Source: Thermoplasmata archaeon
Lineage (GTDB): Archaea > Thermoplasmatota > Thermoplasmata > Thermoplasmatales > Aciduliprofundaceae
Length of the DNA stretch: 17,260 nt
Assembly: GCA_021163705.1 (NCBI GenBank)
Contig: JAGGTO010000121.1
Coordinates: 1-17,260, forward strand
Reading direction: 5' to 3'
Shown here: positions 1-8,200 of the stretch, piece after piece
Position numbering within the stretch: the stretch's first letter is position 1
How the letters are laid out: each line of letters starts with the position of its first letter
Made by a program: the position numbers and the translations under genes
The notes under the pieces: generated by a model
The model's input: only the letters and a program-made list of their open reading frames with translations
What the model was told of the DNA's origin: nothing
The model's database searches: none

Positions 1-551
1 GAGATTGTACCAACCACAGCACCTATTATTGCATAGGGCAAATTTAAAAAGAGAAGCAGCACGAAAAAGGATGAGAGAAAAAATGCAACTGAACCTTCGA
101 GGCTTTTTCCATTTTTAAATCTATGGAACCCCCATCGTATTCCCACTATGGCAGCAAGTGCATCACCTACAGTTGCAGCAGAGATCACACCCATGGCAAT
201 CATCTTAGGAGAGAAGAGAATTACCAGAAGAGAAGCTATGGAAAAGTAAACATGGGCAGCTATACATATCTCCTCCTCTTTTCGTGTTATTTCCCTTATC
301 TTCCTATCTATCTCTTCTATCCCTTTGCTTACAATTCTGAATGTCTCTTCTTTGAGAAGAGGACGTATTCCTTGGATAATCTTCTTTGTGGTGTCCCGGG
401 AAATCCGGTAGGGTTCTACGACGAGAAATATTACCAGTGCAATTGATAGAAAAAGAAGTGTGGTATTCTTACCAAATATAAAGTAAGAAATGGGAATGAG
501 CAATCCTGCGAGATGCAGGATCTTCCGTAGAGTTTCACTTTTCAAGTTCAC
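1..551 (-). CDS. SEC59/DGK1/VTE5-like CTP-dependent lipid or polyprenol kinase (partial, C-terminus beyond window)
   Basis: I translated the minus strand by hand: 183 codons run open from a GTG at 551 to the window edge. The protein is hydrophobic with several membrane segments (about residues 15-47, 98-137 and 153-183). Two hallmarks of the dolichol kinase/CTP-dependent diacylglycerol kinase family are visible. One is an N-terminal RKxxH motif (R9, K10, H13). The other is a GDALAAIVG block (129-137) followed by GIRWG and KSLEGS (149-154), the presumed nucleotide-binding region. Known members phosphorylate dolichol, diacylglycerol or phytol with CTP; the archaeal substrate is likely a polyprenol or unsaturated lipid alcohol, which is inference. 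No Shine-Dalgarno precedes the GTG, but an AT-rich TATA-like box (571-580) lies about 24 bp upstream, so a leaderless transcript is likely. It is divergent from tgt. Homology is fairly sure, substrate is not. Confidence 0.8.
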   Translation of the reverse strand, partial: MNLKSETLRKILHLAGLLIPISYFIFGKNTTLLFLSIALVIFLVVEPYRISRDTTKKIIQGIRPLLKEETFRIVSKGIEEIDRKIREITRKEEEICIAAHVYFSIASLLVILFSPKMIAMGVISAATVGDALAAIVGIRWGFHRFKNGKSLEGSVAFFLSSFFVLLLFLNLPYAIIGAVVGTI

Positions 552-621
552 AGAGGTAATATGATATGCAATTAAATAATGTTTTTGAAACTTTAAATAA
601 AGGAAGGGTATTAAAGAAGCA
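552..621. promoter_or_regulatory. Divergent promoter region between the SEC59-like gene and tgt
   Basis: Two TATA-like boxes are visible. ATTAAATAAT at 571-580, read on the minus strand, is centred about 24 bp before the GTG at 551. TTTAAATA at 592-599 is centred about 26 bp before the tgt ATG at 622. The boxes are only about 20 bp apart, so bound transcription machinery on one side would crowd the other. There is no room for leaders with ribosome-binding sites, which fits leaderless mRNAs. Assigned from spacing only. Confidence 0.55.
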
Positions 622-1701
622 ATGTTTAAGATAGAATATGAGGACGGCAATGCCAGAGTTGGAGTATTGAAAACAAAACATGGGGAGATAGAGACTCCAT
701 TTTTTATGCCGGTGGCAACCAAGGCCACGGTTAAGACTCTTTCTCCAGAGGAATTGTATGGATGTGATGTAAAGGCGATTATCAGCAATTCATTTCACCT
801 ATTTCTCCGTCCGGGGGTCGAGATCATAGAGAAGCATGGAGGATTGCATAATTTTATGAATTTCCAGGGCATAATTTTCACAGATAGTGGAGGTTTTCAG
901 ATCATAAGAGAAGGTTTTTTTATCGGGGTAAAGAGAGAGGGCATAGTTTTTAAATCACCCTACGATGGTAAAAGATATCTATTCACGCCCAGGCTCAGTA
1001 AAGAAGTACAGCAAAGAATAGGAAGCGATGTTGCTATGATGCTTGATTTCTGTCCACCATATCCGGCAAGCTATGAAGAGGTAAGTGAGGCAGTGATTTT
1101 AACATCCCTCTGGGCAAGGGAATTCCCCCGGGATGATACACAATTAAATTTTGGTATAGTTCAGGGAGGGGTATATAAGGATCTGAGAAAGAAGAGCGCG
1201 GAAGAGCTATCAAGGTTAGATTTTGATGGCTATGGAATAGGAGGCCTAAGCATAGGTGAACCAAAAAGTGTGATGCATAAAATGGTGGAGATAGTAAATT
1301 CTATAATTCCCAAAGAAAAACCGAGATATCTTATGGGAGTGGGCTCTCCGCTAGAAATAATAGAGGCTGTTATCCGAGGGGTGGATATTTTCGACTCTGT
1401 TTTCCCAACCAGAAATGGAAGACATGGCACCGTGCTAACCTGGGAGGGTCGCAAAAATCTAAGAAAAGGAGAGTATAGGGATGATCTAAAACCCATAGAT
1501 CCAGAATGCTCATGCTACACCTGTCAAAATTTCAGCAGGGCATACCTGCATCATCTTCTTAAGGAAAAGGAGATCCTGGGGATGAGATTATTAACCCTCC
1601 ATAATATATGTTTTCTTCAAGAGTTTATGGAGAGATTGAGGGAAGAGATAAAAGAAGGACATGTGGAGAGATTCAAAAAGGAGATGGAGAAAGTATATTA
1701 A
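622..1701 (+). CDS. tgt: tRNA-guanine transglycosylase, bacterial (queuosine, G34) type
   Basis: The enzyme exchanges guanine in tRNA for a 7-deazaguanine base. At 359 residues it has the bacterial length and lacks the C-terminal PUA extension of archaeosine TGT. Conserved elements, by comparison with the Zymomonas/E. coli enzymes from memory: DSGGFQ (D88), LDFCPPYP (D142, C144), GIVQGG (Q181), GGLSIGEP (G208-P214), YLMGVG (M238), FDSVFPTR with the probable nucleophile D258, and the zinc site C296-x-C298-xx-C301 plus H327. The spacing between nucleophile and zinc ligands equals that of the bacterial enzyme. The SRAYLHH block and the ATVK N-terminal segment are also bacterial in style. Two bacterial consensus positions differ: the Glu after D142 is Phe, and the Val in GGLAVGE is Ile. 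This indicates modification of anticodon position 34 (preQ1, preQ0 or queuine), not G15; which base is used cannot be told. It converges on cgi121 with 10 bp between stop codons. Probably horizontally acquired (inference). Confidence 0.93.
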   Translation: MFKIEYEDGNARVGVLKTKHGEIETPFFMPVATKATVKTLSPEELYGCDVKAIISNSFHLFLRPGVEIIEKHGGLHNFMNFQGIIFTDSGGFQIIREGFFIGVKREGIVFKSPYDGKRYLFTPRLSKEVQQRIGSDVAMMLDFCPPYPASYEEVSEAVILTSLWAREFPRDDTQLNFGIVQGGVYKDLRKKSAEELSRLDFDGYGIGGLSIGEPKSVMHKMVEIVNSIIPKEKPRYLMGVGSPLEIIEAVIRGVDIFDSVFPTRNGRHGTVLTWEGRKNLRKGEYRDDLKPIDPECSCYTCQNFSRAYLHHLLKEKEILGMRLLTLHNICFLQEFMERLREEIKEGHVERFKKEMEKVY

Positions 1702-1711
1702 TAATCTGAGG

Positions 1712-2143
1712 CTATCTTTCTAGCTCAAGCAGGGCTGAGTTTTCAAAGGCCAGATCACAGAGCTTATCATTCATGGATGCGAAAATTTCTATGCCCAGAT
1801 ATTTAAGCTTCTCAACACTACAGCTCAAAGCATGATCATCCTGAGGATATGGTAATTCAAAATCTTCTTTAGAAATTGCCACAAAACCCTCAGAGTTCTC
1901 AGGAGATGCCAGATGAAGAGCATCCTTTATTTGCCTTCTTCCTGTTAAAATCAGCATTATTTCAATATGGAAATTCCTCGCTATATTTTTTCCACTTTGA
2001 AAAGCCTCCTCTGCTTTCTTATAGGCATAGAGCAAATGTTCTTTTCCCACAACACATTTTGAATTAAATGTATAAATTCCCTGGGATGCAAACTCCTTTA
2101 TTTCCTGGAGGGTTAGCTTACCCTTATATCCCTTCACGATCAT
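1712..2143 (-). CDS. cgi121: KEOPS complex subunit Cgi121
   Basis: This 143-residue protein matches the archaeal/eukaryotic Cgi121 family. An N-terminal MIVKGYKG strand is followed by a helix-rich middle holding the best conserved block, IEIMLILTGRRQIKDAL (about residues 61-77), which corresponds to the MEIL..SGQRQI motif of other archaeal Cgi121 proteins. A C-terminal helix ends in ALLELER. In KEOPS (Kae1, Bud32, Cgi121, Pcc1) the complex makes the t6A37 base of ANN-decoding tRNAs; Cgi121 binds Bud32 and the tRNA 3' end. The ATG overlaps the lonB stop codon as ATGA (2140-2143), so it is translationally coupled to lonB. No other KEOPS gene is in the window. The identification rests on the central motif and length. 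Confidence 0.85.
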   Translation of the reverse strand: MIVKGYKGKLTLQEIKEFASQGIYTFNSKCVVGKEHLLYAYKKAEEAFQSGKNIARNFHIEIMLILTGRRQIKDALHLASPENSEGFVAISKEDFELPYPQDDHALSCSVEKLKYLGIEIFASMNDKLCDLAFENSALLELER

Positions 2144-4041
2144 TCTTCCAGCCCCAATTCAAGCTTCTTCAATAATTCTTCTTTCTTGTCACAATCCACA
2201 AGAGCATGCTTTATCACATCCGCAACGGTTTTCACAGGCACAATCTCGATTTTGCCCTCATGTGCTTCATCAAGAATCACATCCTGAAGATTAGAATAGG
2301 GAATTATAACCTTTTCAAATCCCGCTTCAATGGCAGCTTCCACCTTAGCTGTTATACCACCTACTGGAAGTACATGCCCCCTTATGCTCAGAGAACCTGT
2401 CATTGCAACACTCTGATCAACGGGAATCTTCTCAAGGGCTGATAACACTGCAGTGGCAACGCTTATACTTGCGGAATCCCCCTCAACACCTTCATAGGTG
2501 CCAATGAACTGGATGTGAACATCGTAATTTGTGATATGCTTTCCAAAATATTTCTTGATTATGGCTGATACATTTTCAACAGCTTCCTTAGCTATCTCAC
2601 CAAGCTTTCCTGTGGCAATCATTCTCCCCTGATCTCTTGATTGTGCAGGTGTGACCTCGGCCATTATGGGAAGAACTATTCCCGAATACTCTGCCATGCC
2701 GCTTCCAGCAGAATAAACTGCAAGACCATTAACTATTCCTATGGCCTTTCCTCTATTCAGGAAAGTCTTGTAATCTTTCTTTATCTCTATCAATCTATCA
2801 GCTACCTGCTGCTCCAGGGGTCTCGCAAGTCTCTTTGCTCTCAATACATGTTCCACCTCCACATATCTGCTTCTGCTCTCTCTCGCAATATCTCCAGCGA
2901 CTCTTATTAGACCTCCAAGTTCTCTCAATCTTAGAGTAAGCTTTCCCTTTCTGCCTGCCCTCTTCTGTGCCTCCTTTATTATTTCAGCCACAGCATCCCT
3001 GGTAAAATGGGGTATCTTGCCATCCTTTTTAACTTCCTGAGCAACAAATCTTATGAGCTTCCTTCTATTCTCCTCATTATCTTCCATCACAGATTTCATG
3101 TAGACTTCGTAGCCATAACCTCTTATTCTTGAACGCAGCGCTGGATGCATGCCCTGAAGAGCATCAAGATTGCCTGCAGCCACAAGAATGAAATCACAGG
3201 GCACAGGTTGGGTATGAACCATAGCACCTGCACTGTGCTCACTCTGCCCAGAAATTGGGAACTTCTTTTCCTGCATTGCTGTCAGTAAAGATTGCTGCGA
3301 TTCTATCTTTAGCATATTTATCTCGTCTATGAATAGCACTCCCTTATGGGCCTTGTGAATCGCTCCAGCTTCAACCCTCAGATGCGGAGGAGTTTCCAAT
3401 CCTCCACTCTGGAAGGGATCATGTCGGACATCTCCCAAAAGAGCTCCAGCATGAGCTCCGGTGGCATCAATAAATGGAGGTTTCTCGTGAGGTTCGTGGC
3501 TCACTAAAAGCTTGGGAACAATGGATTTTTCCTCTTTTTGGATATTTGCTCCTGCAAAGATATAGAGAAATATGGCTATGAAAATGGACCAGAAGAGAAA
3601 AGAATAATCGTGGGTGATAAAAGCTGCAAAAACTCCAATCATGAGAAGGAGGAGAACCATACTTAACATACCCGTTTTCCTCTCATTTTTCTGTTTCTTT
3701 GCCTGTTCCTGATATTGTTTTAGTATAATCTTTCCCTGTCCCGCGGGGACAGTTTTTATTATGGGTGTATTTGGATCCTCCTCATTGTGAAAGGCAAGAA
3801 TATCTTCCAGTTCCTCTCTCGGGAGAAAGTCAACCATGCTCTGGGCGAGCATGCTTTTCCCTGTGCCAGGATCACCTATCAATATTACATGCCTCTTTTG
3901 ATTTGCAGCTTTTTTTATTACCTCCACTGCTTCCTCCTGACCTATAACCTGATCTATTAGTCTTGGAGGAACTTTTATTTCTTCCGTCGTCTTAAACTCT
4001 ATCTTTTTAATCCACTCGTCCACACTTTCCACGAATACCAC
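2140..4041 (-). CDS. lonB: Archaeal membrane-anchored ATP-dependent Lon protease (LonB)
   Basis: At 633 residues this has the archaeal LonB layout. The AAA+ module starts with Walker A GDPGTGKS (56-63). It is interrupted by an insertion carrying two membrane-spanning helices (about 125-143 and 147-165), and resumes with Walker B VLFIDE (235-240), a sensor-1 Asn in AAGNLDAL, and arginines in ALRSRIRGYG (301-310). The C-terminal protease domain has the Ser-Lys dyad: S523 in EGDSAS and K566 in GGITAK. The enzyme hexamerises on the inner face of the membrane and degrades unfolded and regulatory proteins. The start is a GTG at 4041. A TATA-like TTTTAT about 20-25 bp upstream and the absence of a ribosome-binding site suggest leaderless transcription. 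It heads a unit with cgi121 (4-bp overlap) and diverges from rpoL. No missing residues noted. Confidence 0.97.
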   Translation of the reverse strand: MVFVESVDEWIKKIEFKTTEEIKVPPRLIDQVIGQEEAVEVIKKAANQKRHVILIGDPGTGKSMLAQSMVDFLPREELEDILAFHNEEDPNTPIIKTVPAGQGKIILKQYQEQAKKQKNERKTGMLSMVLLLLMIGVFAAFITHDYSFLFWSIFIAIFLYIFAGANIQKEEKSIVPKLLVSHEPHEKPPFIDATGAHAGALLGDVRHDPFQSGGLETPPHLRVEAGAIHKAHKGVLFIDEINMLKIESQQSLLTAMQEKKFPISGQSEHSAGAMVHTQPVPCDFILVAAGNLDALQGMHPALRSRIRGYGYEVYMKSVMEDNEENRRKLIRFVAQEVKKDGKIPHFTRDAVAEIIKEAQKRAGRKGKLTLRLRELGGLIRVAGDIARESRSRYVEVEHVLRAKRLARPLEQQVADRLIEIKKDYKTFLNRGKAIGIVNGLAVYSAGSGMAEYSGIVLPIMAEVTPAQSRDQGRMIATGKLGEIAKEAVENVSAIIKKYFGKHITNYDVHIQFIGTYEGVEGDSASISVATAVLSALEKIPVDQSVAMTGSLSIRGHVLPVGGITAKVEAAIEAGFEKVIIPYSNLQDVILDEAHEGKIEIVPVKTVADVIKHALVDCDKKEELLKKLELGLEE

Positions 4042-4119
4042 AATGTAAAATTGTAGATAAAACTTTTCAAAATTTCCTCCTCAACAAGTATTAAATAATA
4101 GGGAAAATTAACCCTACCT
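4042..4119. promoter_or_regulatory. Divergent promoter region lonB / rpoL
   Basis: This 78-bp AT-rich gap holds a TATA-like ATTAAATAATAG (about 4090-4101), centred about 25 bp before the rpoL ATG at 4120. On the other strand a TTTTAT stretch (about 4060-4066) lies 20-25 bp before the lonB GTG at 4041. No Shine-Dalgarno precedes either start, consistent with leaderless mRNAs. No operator-like repeat seen. Confidence 0.5.
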
Positions 4120-4413
4120 ATGAAGGAAATGGAGTTCAAGGTTATCTCCAAGAAAAAAAATGAGCTTGTACTTGAGGTTATAAATGCCGATAGAACACTC
4201 CTAATACCCCTTGTGGAGGAGCTGAATAGGGATGATATGGTTGAGCTTGCCACCTATCACTATGAGCATCCTTACCTTGAGAATCCCACATTGAAGATAA
4301 GGGTCAAAAGTGGTAAGCCCCAGGCAGCAATAAAGAGGTCATCTAAAAAATTGGAGAAAATTTTTGAAGAGCTGGAGAAAAAATTTGAAACGGCTATAAA
4401 GTCTCCAAAATAA
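4120..4413 (+). CDS. rpoL: DNA-directed RNA polymerase subunit L
   Basis: This 97-residue protein matches archaeal RpoL, the counterpart of eukaryotic Rpb11/Rpc19 and of one bacterial alpha subunit. It pairs with subunit D in the RNA polymerase assembly platform. Conserved features: LVEELNRDDMVELATYH, then EHPYLENPTLKIRVKSG.P, then a C-terminal amphipathic helix rich in Lys and Glu (about 73-91). ATG 4120 is chosen over the Met three codons later because the TATA-like box at 4090-4101 places transcription start at or beside it. The gene ends inside the 3' end of convergent scpA: the two coding regions overlap by 20 bp (4394-4413). Confidence 0.95.
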   Translation: MKEMEFKVISKKKNELVLEVINADRTLLIPLVEELNRDDMVELATYHYEHPYLENPTLKIRVKSGKPQAAIKRSSKKLEKIFEELEKKFETAIKSPK

Positions 4414-5245
4414 TCTCCGGGGGCTCTATGAATTCCACCATTCTGAGCTCCTGCGGTACCAGTATCTTTATAATTATCTCTCCATAGGCCTTTTCCTGAA
4501 ATAGCTCAACCTTCTGAAATCTCTCTAAGAAGAGGAGAGATAAAAATACTTTTATGAAATCTTCTCTGCTCCCATCATACAGAAGGGAAAGAGATATTTG
4601 ATCTCCCTGAACCTCGCTGAGTCTCTCCCAAACCTCTCTGATTTCCTCCTCAAGGTCCTCTTTGTGAACCTTCTCATCTAAATTGAATTTGAACTTCTCT
4701 CTAATCTTCCTCTGCTTCTTTTTCCTCTCAACCTCAAGTTTTGCCTCATGGATCGCCTGGATAAGCTCCATCAAACTAACCGGCCTCTTCTCCTCCCTTC
4801 TGACAGGCTCCTTTATCTTTATCTCTTCTGCAACCTCTTCTGGCTCACCAGCCACATACTCAAATGGGGAAATATCTATATCAAAGAATTCCATATCCAT
4901 GCCGTACTCCTCTTGCTCGATATTTGTGAGAATATCCTCGCTCTTTCTCATCAGTATGTTCCATGCCATATGAATTATCTTTCCCGCAATTATGAAATCT
5001 ATGTCCTCTTCTTTTCTTATCCTCTCCAGATACATCTGTGTGAATTTCACCAAATCTATTTTCCAGGGATCAAGCTTCTCGTTGATAACCAGCTCAAATA
5101 TTATGGCTATACTCTTATCTATGGGATTCTTGGCCGCTATATGAACTCCATTTTCCATTTTCTGTGCCATCTCTATGTAATAATCAACCTCTATATCCTC
5201 ATCCAGAAGAGCCTTGTAGTATCTTAGATGCTCAACTACTTCCAC
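4394..5245 (-). CDS. scpA: Segregation and condensation protein A (kleisin)
   Basis: This 283-residue kleisin bridges the two heads of the SMC dimer. The N-terminal domain contains the typical ScpA block AIIFELVINEKLDPWKIDLVKFT (about residues 46-68). An acidic linker with many Glu (about 110-150) and a Lys/Arg/Glu-rich helical stretch (165-205) follow. A C-terminal winged-helix-like domain (about 206-283) would sit on the SMC head. The start is GTG 5245, inside the end of smc (14-bp overlap). It is preceded by a strong Shine-Dalgarno GGAGGTGA (minus strand, 5259-5252) with a 6-nt spacer, one of the few clear ribosome-binding sites in the window and expected for an internal operon gene. No scpB is next to it; downstream lies convergent rpoL. 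Confidence 0.93.
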   Translation of the reverse strand: MEVVEHLRYYKALLDEDIEVDYYIEMAQKMENGVHIAAKNPIDKSIAIIFELVINEKLDPWKIDLVKFTQMYLERIRKEEDIDFIIAGKIIHMAWNILMRKSEDILTNIEQEEYGMDMEFFDIDISPFEYVAGEPEEVAEEIKIKEPVRREEKRPVSLMELIQAIHEAKLEVERKKKQRKIREKFKFNLDEKVHKEDLEEEIREVWERLSEVQGDQISLSLLYDGSREDFIKVFLSLLFLERFQKVELFQEKAYGEIIIKILVPQELRMVEFIEPPEIILETL

Positions 5246-8200
5246 CTGTGCTCACCTCCGCCAAAGGTATGCTCTGTATAAACACTCGAGAGAGACCATC
5301 CCCTGCCTGTGTAACTCCAATAATGTGATCTGCAAATTTTATTGTGGCTTTTCTGAGGGAGATTACTATGAACTGCGCTGTTTGAGAGTTCCTCTTTATT
5401 ACCCTGCCAACTATTTCTGCATTTATCCCATCAAGGAACATATCAACCTCATCAAGCACATAGAGGGGTGAGGGATCGTATTGCTGTATTGCAAATATGA
5501 AGGCCAGAGCAGTTAAACTCTTCTCTCCACCACTCAACGATTCAAGCCTTATGAACTTCTTTCCAACAGGTTTCACCTTTATTATCAGTCCTCCCTGGAA
5601 AGGATCTTCTGTATTTTCTAGAACAAGCTCAGCTTCTCCCCCATTGCTTATCTCATGATATATCTTTTTGAAATTCTCATTTATGGCGTTAAATACCTTC
5701 ATAAGACCATACTTCTTCTTCTCATTAAGCTCTTTTACAAGCTTGATCAAATCCTCACGCTCTTTTTTAAGTTTGCTGTAGTCCTCCATTATGGAATCAT
5801 ACCTCTCCTTTTCTCTATCGTAATCCTCTATGCTCTTCATGTTCACAGCACCCAAAGATTCCATTTCTCTCTCAATATTCCCTTCTATTCTCTTGAGTTT
5901 ACCCAGAGATTCGACCTCCTTTATCTCTATTCCATACTCCTCATATTCTTTTCTCGCATCTTCAAGGCCTTTTTCTGCATCCATCAATTTGGTACCTATA
6001 TGAATCTTCAATTCCTCCTTTACTCTTATATCTCCATCATACTTTCCTATCTCCTCCTGAACCTTGGATAATTCATTCGATAGTTTCTCTCTTTCATTCA
6101 CAAGATCTTTTATTCTCTCCTCTCTTGCCCTGAGAATCTCTTCAAGCTTTCTCTTCTCAATTTCTTTGCTTTCATATTCCTTTCTGTATTCCTCTATCTT
6201 TCTTTTGAGCTCTTCTATGCTCCTCCGTGCATTCTCTATTTCCTTCTCACTATTCTCCTTTTTCTCTTGCAGATTCTTGAGCTCGCTCTCCACCTTCACT
6301 ATGTCCTGCCTTAACAGATGCAGCTCTTCATTTATTCTTTCAACCTCTTCCTTGAGATCCCTGAGCTCGATGGCAATTTTCTCAGGTATGAGGGAATCCA
6401 TCTCCTCTCTTATCCTCCCCTCCCTATCTTCCATCTCTCTTATTCTCTCTCCTATGCTTCTTTTCTCATTCACTATACTCTCAAGCAAACTCTCATATTC
6501 TCTCTTCCTCTTCAGCATCTCTCCTATTTCCCTATCTATCTGCTTTCTCTTCTCTTCGTTTCTCTTTTTCTCCTTCTTCCATATCTCTATCTGGGATGTA
6601 TTGTCCTGAATGCTCAGATTTCTAAGATCCTCTAAAAGATCATCTATCTCCCTTCTCACATCTTTTAGCTCCCTCTCTATCTCTTCCTTCTCAGCTATGG
6701 CATTTCTTAATCTCTCACCGATCTCCTCGAGATTGCCCATGGCCACTTTCTTCCTCCTCTCTATGCTTCCACCAACCATAGCTCCACTTGCCTCTATGAG
6801 CTGACCATCCAGAGTTACTAAACGAACACCACCCATCAGGCGACGGGCATTATCAAGATTATCCACCACAACTGTATCGCCAAAAACATACCAGAATGCT
6901 GCCTCAAACTTTTTATCAAATTTTATAAGATCAATGGCAAATCCGAAGGAGTGAGAATCACGGGATGCTAAAATCGCCTTGCCCCTGGGTCTTCCACGCA
7001 GCATCTTGTTTAAGGGCAGAAATATGGCTCTGCCAAGCTTCTTCTTCTTAAGATATTCTATGGCACGGGCAGCAGATTCATCATCTTCACATACAATGCT
7101 TAAAAGTCTGTTTCCCGCAGCGATCTCTATGGCAACTTCATATTTCTCATCCACATTACCAAGCTCTGCTATGGTCCCATATATACCTCTCAGCTCACCC
7201 CTGTCCCTTGCAGCCAGGATGGCCATCACAGCACGACTCATTGAATCTTCCGATGCCTCCATTCGTGCACTTATTCTTTCATATTCTGCTTTAAGCTCTC
7301 TAACAAGCCTGTCCTTCTCATCAAGCTCCTTTGCTAATCTCTCCTCCCTGTTTTTAAGCTCATAGTATCTCTTCTGAATCTTTTTCCTCTTTTTCTCCAC
7401 CTCGCTCTTCTCCTCCTTAAATTGCGAAAGCCTCCACTGGGCATCTTTTATGGCAGCTTCCACATCTTTCCTCTCCTCCTCCTTCTCCGCCATTCTTCTC
7501 TCTATGGCTACTATCTCCGACCTTATCCTGTTCTCCTCCTCAGTCTTTCTTCCAAATTCCTTTCTCTTTTTCTCTATCTCTTCCATCAACTTTGTGAGCT
7601 CTTTTTGCTTTTCTCTAAATCTCCTGTCAGCATCACCTATCTCTTTCTCTTTTCTCTTAAGGGCACTATGTCTCTCCCTGTATCTCTCCTCCAATTCTCT
7701 CTCTTTTTTCTTTTTCTCTTTGAGCTCTTCGCTCCTTTCTTTCAATATCCTCCTTATCTCCTTAAGAGAGTTTTCAATTTCCTTTATCCTTCGAGTCCAC
7801 TCACCTATCCTCTCCTCCCCATTCTCAATCTTCATTCTTAGCTCTGCAAGCTGAATCTTCATATCATCCACTTTCTTTCTCAGCTCCGCTATCTCACCCT
7901 CACCCATCTCCTCTATCTTCCTGTCAATTTTTTCAATCTCTTCTTTGAGCTCCTTTTTTCTCTCCTCCTTCTCCTCTATCTTTTTCTTCAGTTTCTCAAT
8001 CTGTGTATCGATATCCTCTATCTGCCTCCTGTAACTCTCAACTTCATTACGATAGCTCATCATCTTGGCATAGGCAATCTTCGCCCTGGTTTCTCTTAGC
8101 CTCTCCTCAAGCTCCCTGTATTTTAAGGCAATCTCCCTATCCTTCTCAAGAATCTCTATCCTCCTCCTTATCTCATCAAGAAGTACATCGAGCTTCTCCA

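Noticed and set aside
123..446. Plus-strand open frame of 107 codons
   Set aside because: The opposite strand over the same bases encodes a coherent membrane kinase with RKxxH and GDALAA motifs; the plus frame has no recognisable motif and a low-complexity Tyr/Ser-rich composition.
622..1701. Archaeosine (G15) tRNA transglycosylase
   Set aside because: Length, absence of PUA region and motif spellings all follow the bacterial G34 enzyme.
6064..6609. Long plus-strand Ser/Leu-rich frame antisense to smc
   Set aside because: It mirrors the Glu/Lys/Arg-rich coiled coil of SMC; several similar antisense frames occur across 5655-8242 with no start signals or motifs.
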